Source: Panicum virgatum
Lineage: Eukaryota > Streptophyta > Magnoliopsida > Poales > Poaceae
DNA length: 64,000 nucleotides
Direction of reading: 5' to 3'
NCBI RefSeq assembly: GCF_016808335.1
Contig: NC_053150.1
Location: forward strand, 24,820,538-24,884,537
Made by a program: the position numbers and the translations under genes. The notes under the pieces were generated by a model. The model searched no databases. It was given only the letters and a program-made list of their open reading frames with translations, and was not told the origin of the DNA. Below, piece after piece: positions 54,844 to 64,000 of this stretch; position 1 is the stretch's first letter; each line of letters opens with the position of its first letter.

Positions 54844-56223
54844 TTAGCTGGGCTGGCTAGCAAAGAGATCTGGATATGTCTTCTTCAACTCATCTTCTCG
54901 CTCCCATGTAGCCTCAGCTTCACTGTGATGACTCCACTGAACTCTGCACATCTTGATGCGCTTGTTCCGAGTAACCCTCTCCGATGTCTCCAAAATCTTC
55001 ACCGGATGCTCAGTATAAGTCAGGTCTTCCTGCACATCTACTCCATCCAGTGGTGCCTGCTCCTCGGGTACTCGTAAACACCTCTTCAGCTGAGATATAT
55101 GGAAGACATCATGAACTCCTGAGAGGCTGAGAGGTAACTCCAGGCGATAAGCAACTTCGCCTTTCCGCTCCAGCACCTTGAATGGACCAACATACCGAGG
55201 TGCTAACTTCCCCTTGACATTAAATCTGCGGATTCCTCTCATCGGAGACACCTTCAGGTACACATAATCACCGACACTGAAAGTCAGGTCCCTCCGTTTG
55301 CCATCAGCATAGCTCTTCTGTCTGCTCTGTGCAATCCTCAGATTTTCTCGCACAGCCTGGACCATCTGCTCTGCATCATCTATGATCTCAGGGCCAAAGA
55401 GCTGCTTCTCACCAACCTGATCCCAATAGAGAGGAGTCCTGCACTTTCTGCCATACAATGCCTCAAAGGGAGACTTCTTCAGACTGGCCTGATAGATGTT
55501 GTTATATGAGAACTCAGCATATGACAGGCACTTATCCCAACTAGTACCGTACTGAATAGCACAAGCTCTCAGCATATCCTCCAACACTTGGTTGGTTCTC
55601 TCTGTCTGCCCATCTGTCTGAGGGTGATAAGCTGTACTGAAACGCAGCTTCGTATCCAACGAATCATGGAGCTGCTCCCAGAATCGAGAAGTGAACTGAG
55701 ACCCTCTGTCAGATATAATCTTCTTGGGCACACCATGCAAGCAGACAATCCGAGAGATGTACAACTCTGCAAGTCTAGCGCCGGAGTAAGTAGTGTTCAC
55801 CGGAATGAAGTGAGCAACCTTCGTCAATCGATCCACTACTAGCCATATAGAGTTGTACCCTTTCTGAGTACGAGGCAATCCAACAATGAAGTCCATCGTG
55901 ATTTCCTCCCATTTCCACTCTGGAATCTTCAAAGGCTGTAACAGACCTGCTGGCCTCTGATGCTCAGCCTTGACACGCTGACAAGTGTCACAAATAGCCA
56001 CGTACTCAGCCACTGAACGCTTCATACCATACCACCAGAAACATTCCTTCAGATCATAATACATCTTCGTGCTGCCCGGATGAATAGAGTAAGCTGTATC
56101 ATGGGCCTCACTCAGAATCAACTTCCGAAGATCCTTCACATCTGGAACACAGATCCGGTTCTTGTACCACAAGGTACCCTGATCATCCTCTCTGAAATGA
56201 GGAGCCTTGCCCTTTCTGAGCAA
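54844..56223 (-). pseudogene. T1 integrase with GPF/Y module and chromodomain
   Basis: The 459-codon frame is open to its natural stop. The zinc module has EAHDTAYSIHPG and CDTCQRVKAEH (HHCC). The core has TMDFIVGLPRTQ, ISDRGSQFTSRFW and TDGQTERTNQVL, giving Asp, Asp and Glu. APRYVGPFKVLERKGEVAYRL is the GPF/Y module. The C-terminus is a chromodomain (HPVKILETSERVTRNKRI, MCRVQWSHHSEAEATWERED), which in chromoviruses is thought to steer insertion to heterochromatin. It is separated from RT only by a TAG at 56236-56238 in the same frame. The domain itself looks intact. Confidence 0.95.
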
Positions 56224-56235
56224 CTCACGAATCTC

Positions 56236-57837
56236 CTACAGCTTCTCATCATCTTTCTGATGCTGCCTGATCTCTGACTCTAGAGTCGGTACTGCCTCAA
56301 ATGCTGCACTGGAAGTATGATGCAAGAAGCCCAGACTCAACTGCTCGAACTCCTCGCATAACTCTGGAGGCATCTGGAAAGCCACAGCCATGTTGACATA
56401 ACTTCTCCTGCTCAGAGCATCTGCTACAACATTGGCCTTGCCCGGATGGTAGTGAATCTCCAGGTCATAATCCTTGACTAACTCTAGCCATCTTCTCTGC
56501 CGCATGTTCAGCTCATTCTGCGTGAAAATGTACTTGAGGCTCTTGTGATCAGTGTAGATATCACACCGCTGCCCATACAAGTAATGCCTCCAAATCTTCA
56601 GAGCATGTACAACTGCGGCTAACTCAAGATCATGAGTAGGATAGTTCAGCTCATGCCGACGTAACTGCCGTGAAGCATAAGCAATCACTCTGCCCTCCTG
56701 CATCAGAACACACCCAAGACCATCCTTCGAAGCATCACAATATACCGTGAACCTCTTCGTCTGGTCTGGCAGAGTCAGGACTGGCGCTGTAGTCAACCTC
56801 TTTTTCAGCTCATAAAAGGCCCTCTGACGCTCATCAGTCCATACGAAAGCCACATTTTTCTCTAGCAAAGAAGTCAAAGGCTTCGCGATCTTGGAGAAAT
56901 TCTCAATGAACCTCCGATAATATCCAGCTAAGCCCAAGAAAGACCTGACTTCCTTTACTGTCTGCGGTGTCTCCCACTCTAGCACATCCTTCACCTTGCT
57001 CGGATCAACAGCAATGCCTCCCTGAGAGATAACATGACCAAGGAATGGAACCTCGTCAATCCAGAACTCGCACTTGCTGAACTTGGCATACAACTGATGC
57101 TCTCTCAATCTTTGCAACACGAGCCTCAGATGCTCTTCATGCTCTTCCTCTGTCTTGGAGAAGATCAGAATATCATCAATAAAGATCACCACGAAGACAT
57201 CCAGATAATCCATGAAGACCATGTTCATCAGATGCATGAAGTAAGCCGGGGCATTAGTCAAGCCGAAGGACATGACTGTATACTCATATAGCCCGTACTT
57301 GCAGGTGAATGCCGTCTTCGGAATATCCCCAGGACGGATCCTCAGCTGAAAATATCCCGAACGAAGATCAATCTTCGAGAATATACGAGCACCTCGAAGC
57401 AGGTCGAAGAGATCCTCAATACGGGGCAGTGGATGCTTGTTCTTGATAGTAACTGCATTCAGCTCCCGATAATCGACACACATCCTCTTCGAGCCATCCT
57501 TCTTATCTACCAGCAATAATGGAAAAGCCCAAGGAGAGAAGCTGCGACGGATATAGCCCTTGGCTAGCAACTCATCAATAGTCTTCTTAACTTCTTCATG
57601 CTCTATAGGTGCCATACGGTAGGGCCGCTTTGCAATAGGAGCTTTGCCAGGCAAGAGATCAATACAAAACTCAATGGCGCATTTAGGCGGCATACCTGGC
57701 AGATCATCCGGAAAGACATCCGGGAATTCAGACACCACGCGAATACCATCCGTGGGTCTAGCCTCCATCTGATGAAGAAATCCAGAAGGCTCTACTGCAC
57801 TGATGACAACCTCTTGGCCACTGGAAGCTGATAGCAA
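56236..57837 (-). pseudogene. T1 reverse transcriptase and RNase H
   Basis: The 533-codon frame contains [79 protein letters not shown] and the catalytic [13 protein letters not shown] (near 57165-57205). [18 protein letters not shown] leads to RNase H with [46 protein letters not shown] and [14 protein letters not shown]. All key acidic residues are present. It ends at TAG 56236-56238, where family members read Gln, and integrase continues in the same frame. It is preceded in frame by a TAG at 57847-57849. Confidence 0.95.
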
Positions 57838-57846
57838 GACTGTCCT

Positions 57847-58497
57847 CTAAGCACAATCTATCCGAACTCCCCATTTGGCCAGAGTCTCCATTCCTAGAAT
57901 GACATCAATGCCCTTGGTGTCTAGCACCATCAGATCAGTACAGAACTCTACTCCCCTCAAAGAAACGCTGACTCTCGGGCAGTAAGTGTGAGACCTCAAC
58001 TGTCCTCCCGGTGAAGATACTAACAGGCACCTCTTTAATGTGCTAGTATGAATACCATGATGCTCGACAAAAGACTGAGTAATGAAGGAATGCGTAGCAC
58101 CAGTATCAAAAAGCACTGTAGCTGGATATGAATTAACCATGAACGTACTAATAACCACGTTGGAAGCCTCGGCCGCTGACTTGGCCGTCACGTGGTTCAC
58201 TCTGCCCTGATGTGGCGCCCTGGGCTGAGCTGGGCGCCCCTGCTGTCCCGCCTGCGCCTTCCGGGGGCAAGCGTTGGCGTAGTGCCCCGGCTGGCCGCAG
58301 TGAAAGCAGGTGCGAGGAGGTCCCTGAGCCTGCTGTCCGGTAGGAGCTGCCGGACGTGGAGCCTGCGGTGCCGGTGGAGCTGGTAGAGCAGTACGAGCCG
58401 GAGGTGCCGGTAACCTCTGGCCGTGACCTGCCTGCTGCTGCTGTCGAGGCGGGTACTGCTGTGGTGGCCTCTGCTGGTACTGCTGAGGAGGCCGGTA
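57847..58497 (-). pseudogene. T1 gag C-terminus (zinc knuckle) and aspartic protease
   Basis: After the TAG at 58498-58500 the frame continues with a Pro/Gln-rich linker and the knuckle CFHCGQPGHYANAC (about 58265-58310, CX2CX4HX4C). The protease follows: YPATVLFDTGATHSFI with the active site Asp-Thr-Gly (near 58095-58125), CLLVSSPGGQLRSH, and GIDVILGMETLAKWGVRIDC. It stops at TAG 57847-57849, where Gln is expected. All parts share one frame with RT. Confidence 0.92.
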
Positions 58498-58794
58498 CTA
58501 CTGCTGGTACTGCTGGGGCGGCTGGAGGCGTGGACGAGTGTTGCTGCCGGAAGCAACGGGGACAACCTTCCTCTTCTTGTCCTCCATCTCTAGGTGCTTG
58601 CGCTCAGTGTTGAGCGCGCTGTCAACCAGATGGTTGAAGTCGTCGAAGCGGAGGTTGAGCAGCGCGTACTGGAGGTAGTCCTCAAGGCCCTCCATGAAGT
58701 GCTCCTGCTTCTTGCGGTCATCCGCAACATCGGCAGGGGCGTAGCGAGCAAGCTGCAGAAAGCGATCACGATACTCCGTGACCGACATAGTCCC
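58498..58794 (-). pseudogene. T1 gag, second exon
   Basis: Starting right after the intron acceptor, the frame reads GTMSVTEYRDRFLQLARYAP, then KKQEHFMEGLEDYLQYALL and NHLVDSALNTERKHLEMEDKKRK. This is the C-terminal half of the gag capsid-like domain. It ends at TAG 58498-58500 within a Gln-rich linker, again a CAG-type position. Confidence 0.9.
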
Positions 58795-58904
58795 CTGAAT
58801 TCACAAAGACAGATAGATATCGGAAGATTAACTCAAGATTTCATAAGGATGGAACAAGGGCATTAGCTCAAAAGAAACTGCTGAATGATTATATTTAAGA
58901 TTAC
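58795..58904 (-). other. Predicted 110-nt intron in T1 gag
   Basis: On the minus strand the donor is AAGCAG|GTAATC (58904/58903) and the acceptor TGTGAATTCAG|GGGAC (58796/58795). The interval is AT-rich and contains a branch-site-like CTTGAGTTAAT. Removing it joins LALKQ to GTMSVTEYRD at phase 0, the continuous gag sequence expected for this family. It also puts all of gag-pol in one frame: 171 codons before it, and everything after it to 54844 in register. Read unspliced, gag ends 13 codons into it as a 184-residue protein. Confidence 0.85.
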
Positions 58905-59417
58905 CTGCTTCAGTGCAAGGAACTCCTTCTGTTTCATCTTCATAACGCCCGCGGGGACGTTGTGGCTGCGGAAGCGCTCCCTGAACTGTAGCCAAGTGAG
59001 AGACTCGCGGTCATGAACTGGGTGGGATTCCCACCAGTCCAAAGCTGCCCCTCGCAGCTGTCCTGCTGCGTACAAGACACGCTCACGATCATCGCACTGG
59101 GCGATGTCCAGCTGACGCTCCACTGCACGGAGCCAGTCGTCAGCCTGAAGAGGGTCGGACGTGTGAGAAAACGTCGGCGGGTGACCCCTCAGGAACTCTG
59201 CACGCCTGTCGCGAGGCTGTGGTGGTGGAGGAGGCGGAGGCTGAGTGTGAGCCTGCTGAAGAGCCTGAACCGTGTTGTTCAGGGTAGCCATCATCTGCAT
59301 CTGGAGCTGGAAGTACTGCTCCGGAGTCAAAGGCGGCGGCATCGGGATCCCGGTACCCTGGTTGTTCTGACCCTGCTGCTGGCCAGAACCGGAACCGGTG
59401 CTCCTGGTGTTCACCAT
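58905..59417 (-). pseudogene. T1 gag, first exon
   Basis: The start at 59417 gives MVNTRSTGSGSGQQQGQNN, a low-complexity Gln/Pro-rich N-terminus with a PPPPPPPQP run. Then come DDWLRAVERQLDIAQ, RVLYAAGQLRGAALDWWES and TWLQFRERFRSHNVPAGVM, the classical Retrotrans_gag block, to KEFLALKQ at the splice donor. The N-terminal MVNTRS is typical for plant Tekay-type gag. Confidence 0.92.
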
Positions 59418-59969
59418 CTGATTTGAACAAAAGATTTCACGAGTAAGGATATTGTAGGAATAAATTCAGATGGATATGATAACTCTTTGCGGAAAAAGAC
59501 TCAGCCATGATAAAGTAGACAGAATAGAGTTGACTGTTTTACCCCCAACGATCTAACTCATTTTATTAATTAGTTAACTTTAACATCTAAGTGATTTTCT
59601 TTAAACAATTTTAAACTACTAAGCTATACAATCATTCAAAAATCCAAATCAAACATGTAGCATAATAACAAGCAGACAATTTTCACAACTTAGCCGAGTT
59701 TAACATACGACTCGACTAACACAACGCGTCGCAGAACGTGCTATCGTATTATTATATAAGGGTCACCTAGCTTACTCATGGTGGTCAGATGACTGATTCA
59801 GGCCAAAGTCTACGAAAACTATTTTTCAGAGAGAACTCAAGGCAAGGAGGGTAAAAAGTCATAGAAGTCAAGGGGTATAATAGTAAAATAGTTTCAGCAG
59901 ACAAGGATTGGAGGGAAGAAGTCCTAAAACTCGACCAGTTCTATCTAGGCTTCGTCCTACAGTCGATAC
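59418..59969 (-). other. T1 untranslated leader
   Basis: About 550 AT-rich bases between the primer-binding site and the gag start. No coding frame with a recognised domain was found. It would be the 5' leader of the genomic RNA, where packaging signals normally lie. Confidence 0.6.
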
Positions 59970-59982
59970 GGCTCTGATACCA
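59970..59982 (-). other. T1 primer-binding site
   Basis: The minus strand reads TGGTATCAGAGCC three bases inside the LTR. It is complementary to the 3' end of initiator tRNA-Met. Confidence 0.92.
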
Positions 59983-59985
59983 CTC

Positions 59986-62900
59986 TGTAACACCCGGTTT
60001 ATAAAAGAACATAAACCGAGCAATCATATACGTGCCAGGATCAAGTCACACGTATATACAATAGAATGAACAGTATATCATAGCACATATCACGTAAAAA
60101 GATATAATAAAGCGAATACGAATGTTATTTATTACATTAATGACAAAAATGTCTGATACAGCGGAAGCGAGGTACAAAATACGAATAAAGCTCTCCGAAG
60201 CTGAAGCAGGGCGCCACAGGGACGTCGACTGGGAGACGAACACCTAGAAGTCCTCGTAATCCTGGTAGCGCTGGACGAACTCCCTCGTGTCGGCAGGAAC
60301 TGAGCAGCAGTAGCGTAGCCAAGAGGAGAAAAAAGTAGAGAAGAGGCAAGGGTGAGTACACAACTTGTACTCAACAAGTATAACACAAACTATGAGGCTC
60401 TAGGCTGGCTGACTCAACTGCATTAGCTTTTAAGTGTTGGCAAAATTTTATTAAAACTGCTTACTACAAGTTGATGAATTACCATTAACCCAGTTACATA
60501 GTAATTAATCAAGTTTAATCATGTATCTACTGAAAAACCAAACCAAAACCGAGCCACCAAGGTAACCCCGAGAAGCACCTCCCTCGTCGGAAGGAGATAA
60601 CTCCACTAATCAAAAGGAGGATCTGGGCCGCTCATGACCGTGAGCACGGCTAGTATACCAGTTTTACACTCTGCAGAGGTTGCACATCTTTACCCACAAG
60701 TCGTGAGCTACGCTAGAGGTTCATCACACTTCCTTAGGTGAGATGACTAGCGACTCACTACGAGGCCGTTACAAAGAATCTCGTTGGTAAGGCGTAACCG
60801 CGAGAGATAGGTCAGCGACGATGGGGCCCACCTCACGGGGGTACAAGCACAGGAGCGCAATCCAAGCACAGACCAGCCGGAGGAGCAGGGACCATTGAAG
60901 CTTACTACTCTTGCCCCGCAGGTAAGTTACTCCAAACCAAAAAGACCTAATTAGTAAGCCAAGTCTATCCCATTCTAGCCTTGTGGTAGCGCTGTTGTCC
61001 CAGGTTGTCGCTCTATGAACCGGTCCTTATGGAGAGTGGCCAACCAAGCACTAAGCACCGTGCTGGCCCCCTAAACCATGTTTCTACAAAAACCATCTTT
61101 TAACGAGACGTGAGCCACTCATCCACATAGAGGGCCTCTCTCAGAATTAAGTTCAAGTAAACCATTAATCAAATTAATTAAAAAGGACCAGAGTGTGTTA
61201 TAGCGCAGCAACCTAGCACAACTAACCAAAATGCAACCCAAAGGTATATTTAAAGGATATAAACTGGCTAGGAAATCCTTAAAGGCATACAGTATTAAAA
61301 TGCAGTATGAAAATATATTTAAAAGTGATGGGTTGTTCATGTTATACTTGCCTTCCTCGTACTGCTCTGGCTGCTGCTCAAACTGCTCAGAAGATGGCTG
61401 CTCCGGGTACTGGTACTGGGGCTCCTCCGGTAACTCAGCGTCTACTCACGAACACATGGCCAAAGCAATGCACGAAAATAAGCATACAAACAAACATTAA
61501 CAAAAACTAAGAAACAGTACATCAATACATAAAAACAGCACACTAAACTACTCTAATACTGTTCTATGCGTTACAACGATCGCGTGGATATAAAGAACGC
61601 TAAAAACGGAGCTAAGGCGCATAATCTAGGCTAAAAACAAGTTCTAGGGGCTTATTTGTAAGAAAACTGAAGTTCCAGGGACTTTTCTGCTAAAACCGAG
61701 GGCTAAAACATAATTAAACTAAAGATCTAGGGTCCAACGTGCAAAAACTACAACTCTGGACCGCGGGTTCTAATAGGGAAAAGCTCAGGGTCCTATTCGT
61801 TAAAAACCGGACCTAACTGGAAATATTTTTGAACTATACTGGATGGCGGGTTAAATTGAAGAAAGTTGGAGGGCTCTTTAGCAAAAAGGCCAGCGAACCG
61901 GTATCTTCGCATGTGGATCGTCAGATCTTGATCTAATGGCTCGAAGCGGCTTGGTTCTAGATCTAATCTACACCGTTGGGCTCAGATCGGAGGGTTCAGG
62001 GCGCTTGGGCTCGCGGGTGGCGGCGGAGCTCGCCGGAGCGGGAGTTCCCGCGGCGGCGCGGCCTGGGGTTCGCCGGAGCTCGGCCTTTCCGGTGTTCCAG
62101 TGGTCGTTTTGCCTCGGATTTAGCCCTGGAATGATCACCGCGACATGCGTGATCCACCTAGGGCTTCTGCTGAGCTCGGGGATGGCCGGAGCGGGGTGGG
62201 CGGCACTGGTGGCGGTTCTACGCGGCGGCGCTTGCCGGTGTGAGGCGTTCCGGGGGTTCCAGTGCCTACGGCCCATCCAAACTAACGCCAAGACGACAGA
62301 GGGGCTTTGGGGAGGCTTACCGAGGGTCGGAACGGGCTGGTGCGGCCGTGCAGGGCGGACGGCGACGACGTCGAGCGGCGGGTCGCGGGCGGCGCTCGCG
62401 GAGGTGGCCGCTGAAGGGGTGCGCCGGGCCTGCTGACCCACGGAGGAGGTGCGCACGGGCCCTGTGAGGGTACACAAGGGGTCAGAACGGCCTGGGCTTC
62501 GTCGGCGGCAAGAAATCACGGCGCGGACTGAACTCACCGGAGTTGGAGCTCGGGCACGATTCCGGCGAGGCAATGGCCTAGGGCCGATGCAGGGGCCGCA
62601 GGAAGTTTTCTGGGGCCAGGGCGGAGCTAATGCGGTGGTTAGCCGGGGCTAGGAGGCAGTGGAGCGACCGGCCCACGGTGGTGCAGCGCTCTGCTCTACT
62701 CTGAGTTCGGCGGCAGCGGCGGCTTGGGTTAGAGGCGGCTGCAGAGGTGGGGATGGGTCGCAGGGGGATCTCAGGGCGGTTTAAAAGGAAGGGGCTAGGG
62801 TCCTGGGCGTCCGTGCCACGGGGCGCGCGGGCGAGATCTCCGACGAGATGCCCGGCGGTAGTTGCGCGAGCGGGATCCGGAGGAGGGGGATGAAATGGGC

Positions 62901-63294
62901 CGAGCGCAAGTGATGGAGGGGAGTGGGCCGCGGCAAAGGGTGCTGGACCGGGCCAGGCTGGCTGGGCTGAGTGCTGGGGTGGTTTGGGCTGGGTTTGGGT
63001 TGAGTTTGGGTCCGGTTGGGTTTGGTTGTGGGTTTGTTTTTCCTTTTCCTTTCTAAATTCTAACCAAATACAACTAATTGAATTCAAACTAATTTGAATT
63101 CAAAACCTAACCACACAACAATAGAAAAGATGCTCCAGCATGAATGCAACACAAAAATTAAACCTATGATAAATTTTAATCATTAAGGAACAAAATTGAA
63201 TTAAATGCCCTACTAAGCACAATAAACCTTAAGAAAATAAATAAAGCCAATTAAATTTATTAACAAATGCTGAGATTTAAATTAGGGTGTTACA
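59986..63294 (-). repeat. T1 5' LTR
   Basis: 3,309 bp, near-identical to 51504-54807. Visible differences include a 5-bp insertion near 62697 and scattered substitutions. It is followed by GCTAG. Confidence 0.95.
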
Positions 63295-63299
63295 GCTAG

Positions 63300-64000
63300 T
63301 TAGCAAAGAGATTAGGATATGTCTTCATCAACTCCTTTTCCTTCTTCTGGCAAGTCTTCCGGAAAGACATCCGGGAATTCAGACATCACGCGAATACCAT
63401 CCGTGGGTCTAGCCTCCATCTGATGAAGAAAACCAGAAGGCTCTGTAGCACTGACTGTCACCTCTTGGCCATTAGATGCTAACAAGTGAACTGACCGCTG
63501 AGCACAATCAATTCTGACTCCCCACTTGGCAAGAGTATCCATTCCCAGAATCACATCAATACCCTTGGTGTCTATCACCATCAGATTTGTACTGAACTTT
63601 ACTCTCCCTATGGAAACACTGACTCTGGGGCAGGAGATATGAGACCTCATTTGTCCTCCAGGTGAAGATACTAACATGCACTTCTTTAATGTGTTAGTAC
63701 GAATACTATGATGCTCGACAAAAGACTGTGCAATAAAGGAATGCGTAGTACCAGTATCGAAAAGCACCATAGCTGGATATGAGTTAGCTAGAAGCATACC
63801 AAGAATGACTAGACTATCATCCCGAATGGTTTCTGCTGACACATGGTGAACTCTACCCTGGAGGTACTCTTTTGGTCCCTTCTTGGATTGCTCACGCTTT
63901 GTACGATCACTGCACACTGGTCTCGCTTGCTGCTGATCCTGATCATTCTGGGCATCTTGCTTGGAGCAGTTCCCAGAAATAAGGTGGGTCTCGTCACCAC
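63300..64000 (-). pseudogene. T2 gag-protease remnant fused to an integrase end by deletion
   Basis: The frame 63312-63917 contains AMVLFDTGTTHSFIAQSF (active site Asp-Thr-Gly-Thr near 63740-63775), CMLVSSPGGQMRSH, GIDVILGMDTLAKWGVRIDC and [20 protein letters not shown], up to EFPDVFPEDLP. Unlike T1 it has Gln (CAG) where T1 has TAG after the RIDCA block. After LPEE, at about 63340, the sequence switches to the end of integrase (compare 54860-54885), deleting RT, RNase H and most of integrase. To the right (63809-64000) gag C-terminal sequence in another frame leaves the window. Confidence 0.85.

Larger units (their letters stand above)
51504..63294 (-). mobile_element. T1: full-length Tekay-type chromovirus (Ty3/gypsy)
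   Basis: Two LTRs of 3,304 and 3,309 bp (51504-54807 and 59986-63294) flank 5.2 kb of gag-pol on the minus strand, inside the perfect duplication GCTAG (51499-51503 and 63295-63299). A tRNA-Met primer-binding site, polypurine tract, gag with zinc knuckle, protease, RT-RNase H, and integrase with a C-terminal chromodomain are all present in order. By eye the LTRs differ at roughly 35-40 sites plus a 5-bp indel, about 1 percent, so this is among the youngest insertions here. The coding frame is broken by three TAG codons only, once a 110-nt intron in gag is allowed for. Confidence 0.95.
48132..64000 (-). mobile_element. T2: Tekay-type chromovirus, internally deleted, extends past the window
   Basis: The 3' LTR (48132-51458) is followed by polypurine tract sequence (51459-51503). 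It is then interrupted by T1 with its GCTAG duplication and continues at 63300 with the end of integrase. At about 63340 the sequence jumps from the integrase end to the protease/RT start, so about 2.8 kb of pol is missing compared with T1. The left flank is ATTGC (48127-48131); its partner lies outside the window. The LTR belongs to the same family as those of T1 but is clearly diverged. Confidence 0.88.

Noticed and set aside
1..64000. tRNA, rRNA or ordinary host protein genes
   Set aside because: None was recognised by reading through; every coding-like segment could be placed in a transposable element. A systematic tRNA or protein search could not be run.

Overview
This is a plant nuclear repeat block, almost certainly from a grass (Poaceae) and probably a panicoid. 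No ordinary host gene is visible. Essentially every base can be placed in LTR retrotransposons nested inside one another, plus one LINE fragment. The grass assignment is inference from the element families (SIRE-type copia, Tekay-type chromovirus with 3.3-kb LTRs, Tat and Athila-like gypsy) and from the GC-rich LTR sequence; no species marker was seen.

Layout. The host of everything is G0, a minus-strand Tat-type gypsy element. Its reverse transcriptase and RNase H lie at 46288-48131 and its RNase H end and integrase at 1168-2782. They are separated by a 43.5-kb insertion flanked by GCTTC. That insertion (2783-46287) is a second minus-strand Tat-type element carrying LTRs, gag, RT, RNase H, integrase and an opposite-strand, intron-containing gene at 4179-4906. 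Into it went a plus-strand Tekay solo LTR (8068-11524, CTTAT duplication), a LINE 3' fragment in gag (43766-44708), an AACCGG-rich repeat block (about 41040-41630), and a plus-strand gag-only element in the tandem form LTR-internal-LTR-internal-LTR ('F3', 11854-40419). F3's second internal region holds an Athila-like gag-protease element (21379-39139, GTCAT), which holds a SIRE-type copia element (23629-35484, CCATG). This gives five nested levels.

The right end of G0 is cut by T2, a Tekay-type chromovirus whose LTR begins at 48132. T2 runs past the window end and is interrupted by a full-length younger Tekay-type element T1 (51504-63294, GCTAG duplication). At the far left, 1-549 looks like the end of a plus-strand Tat-type LTR inserted in a 123-bp tandem array at the tail of G0.

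How the parts relate. T1 is the best preserved element. Its gag-pol becomes one 1,487-residue reading frame if a 110-nt GT-AG intron in gag is removed; only three TAG codons break it, each where CAG (Gln) is expected. F3 encodes only a gag-like polyprotein and shares LTR termini, polypurine tract and gag motif with the Tat element, so it is probably a non-autonomous partner. The most unusual signal is a repeated paired-palindrome architecture (odd-length palindrome, spacer of about 7-10 bp, palindrome) found with different sequences in two unrelated elements: ACCGGTCWGACCGGT in F3 and GCGGACCGTCCGC in the copia element. The interrupted Tat element is also odd: its two LTRs sit inside a perfect target duplication yet have unlike U3 regions. 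All divergence statements are by-eye estimates.
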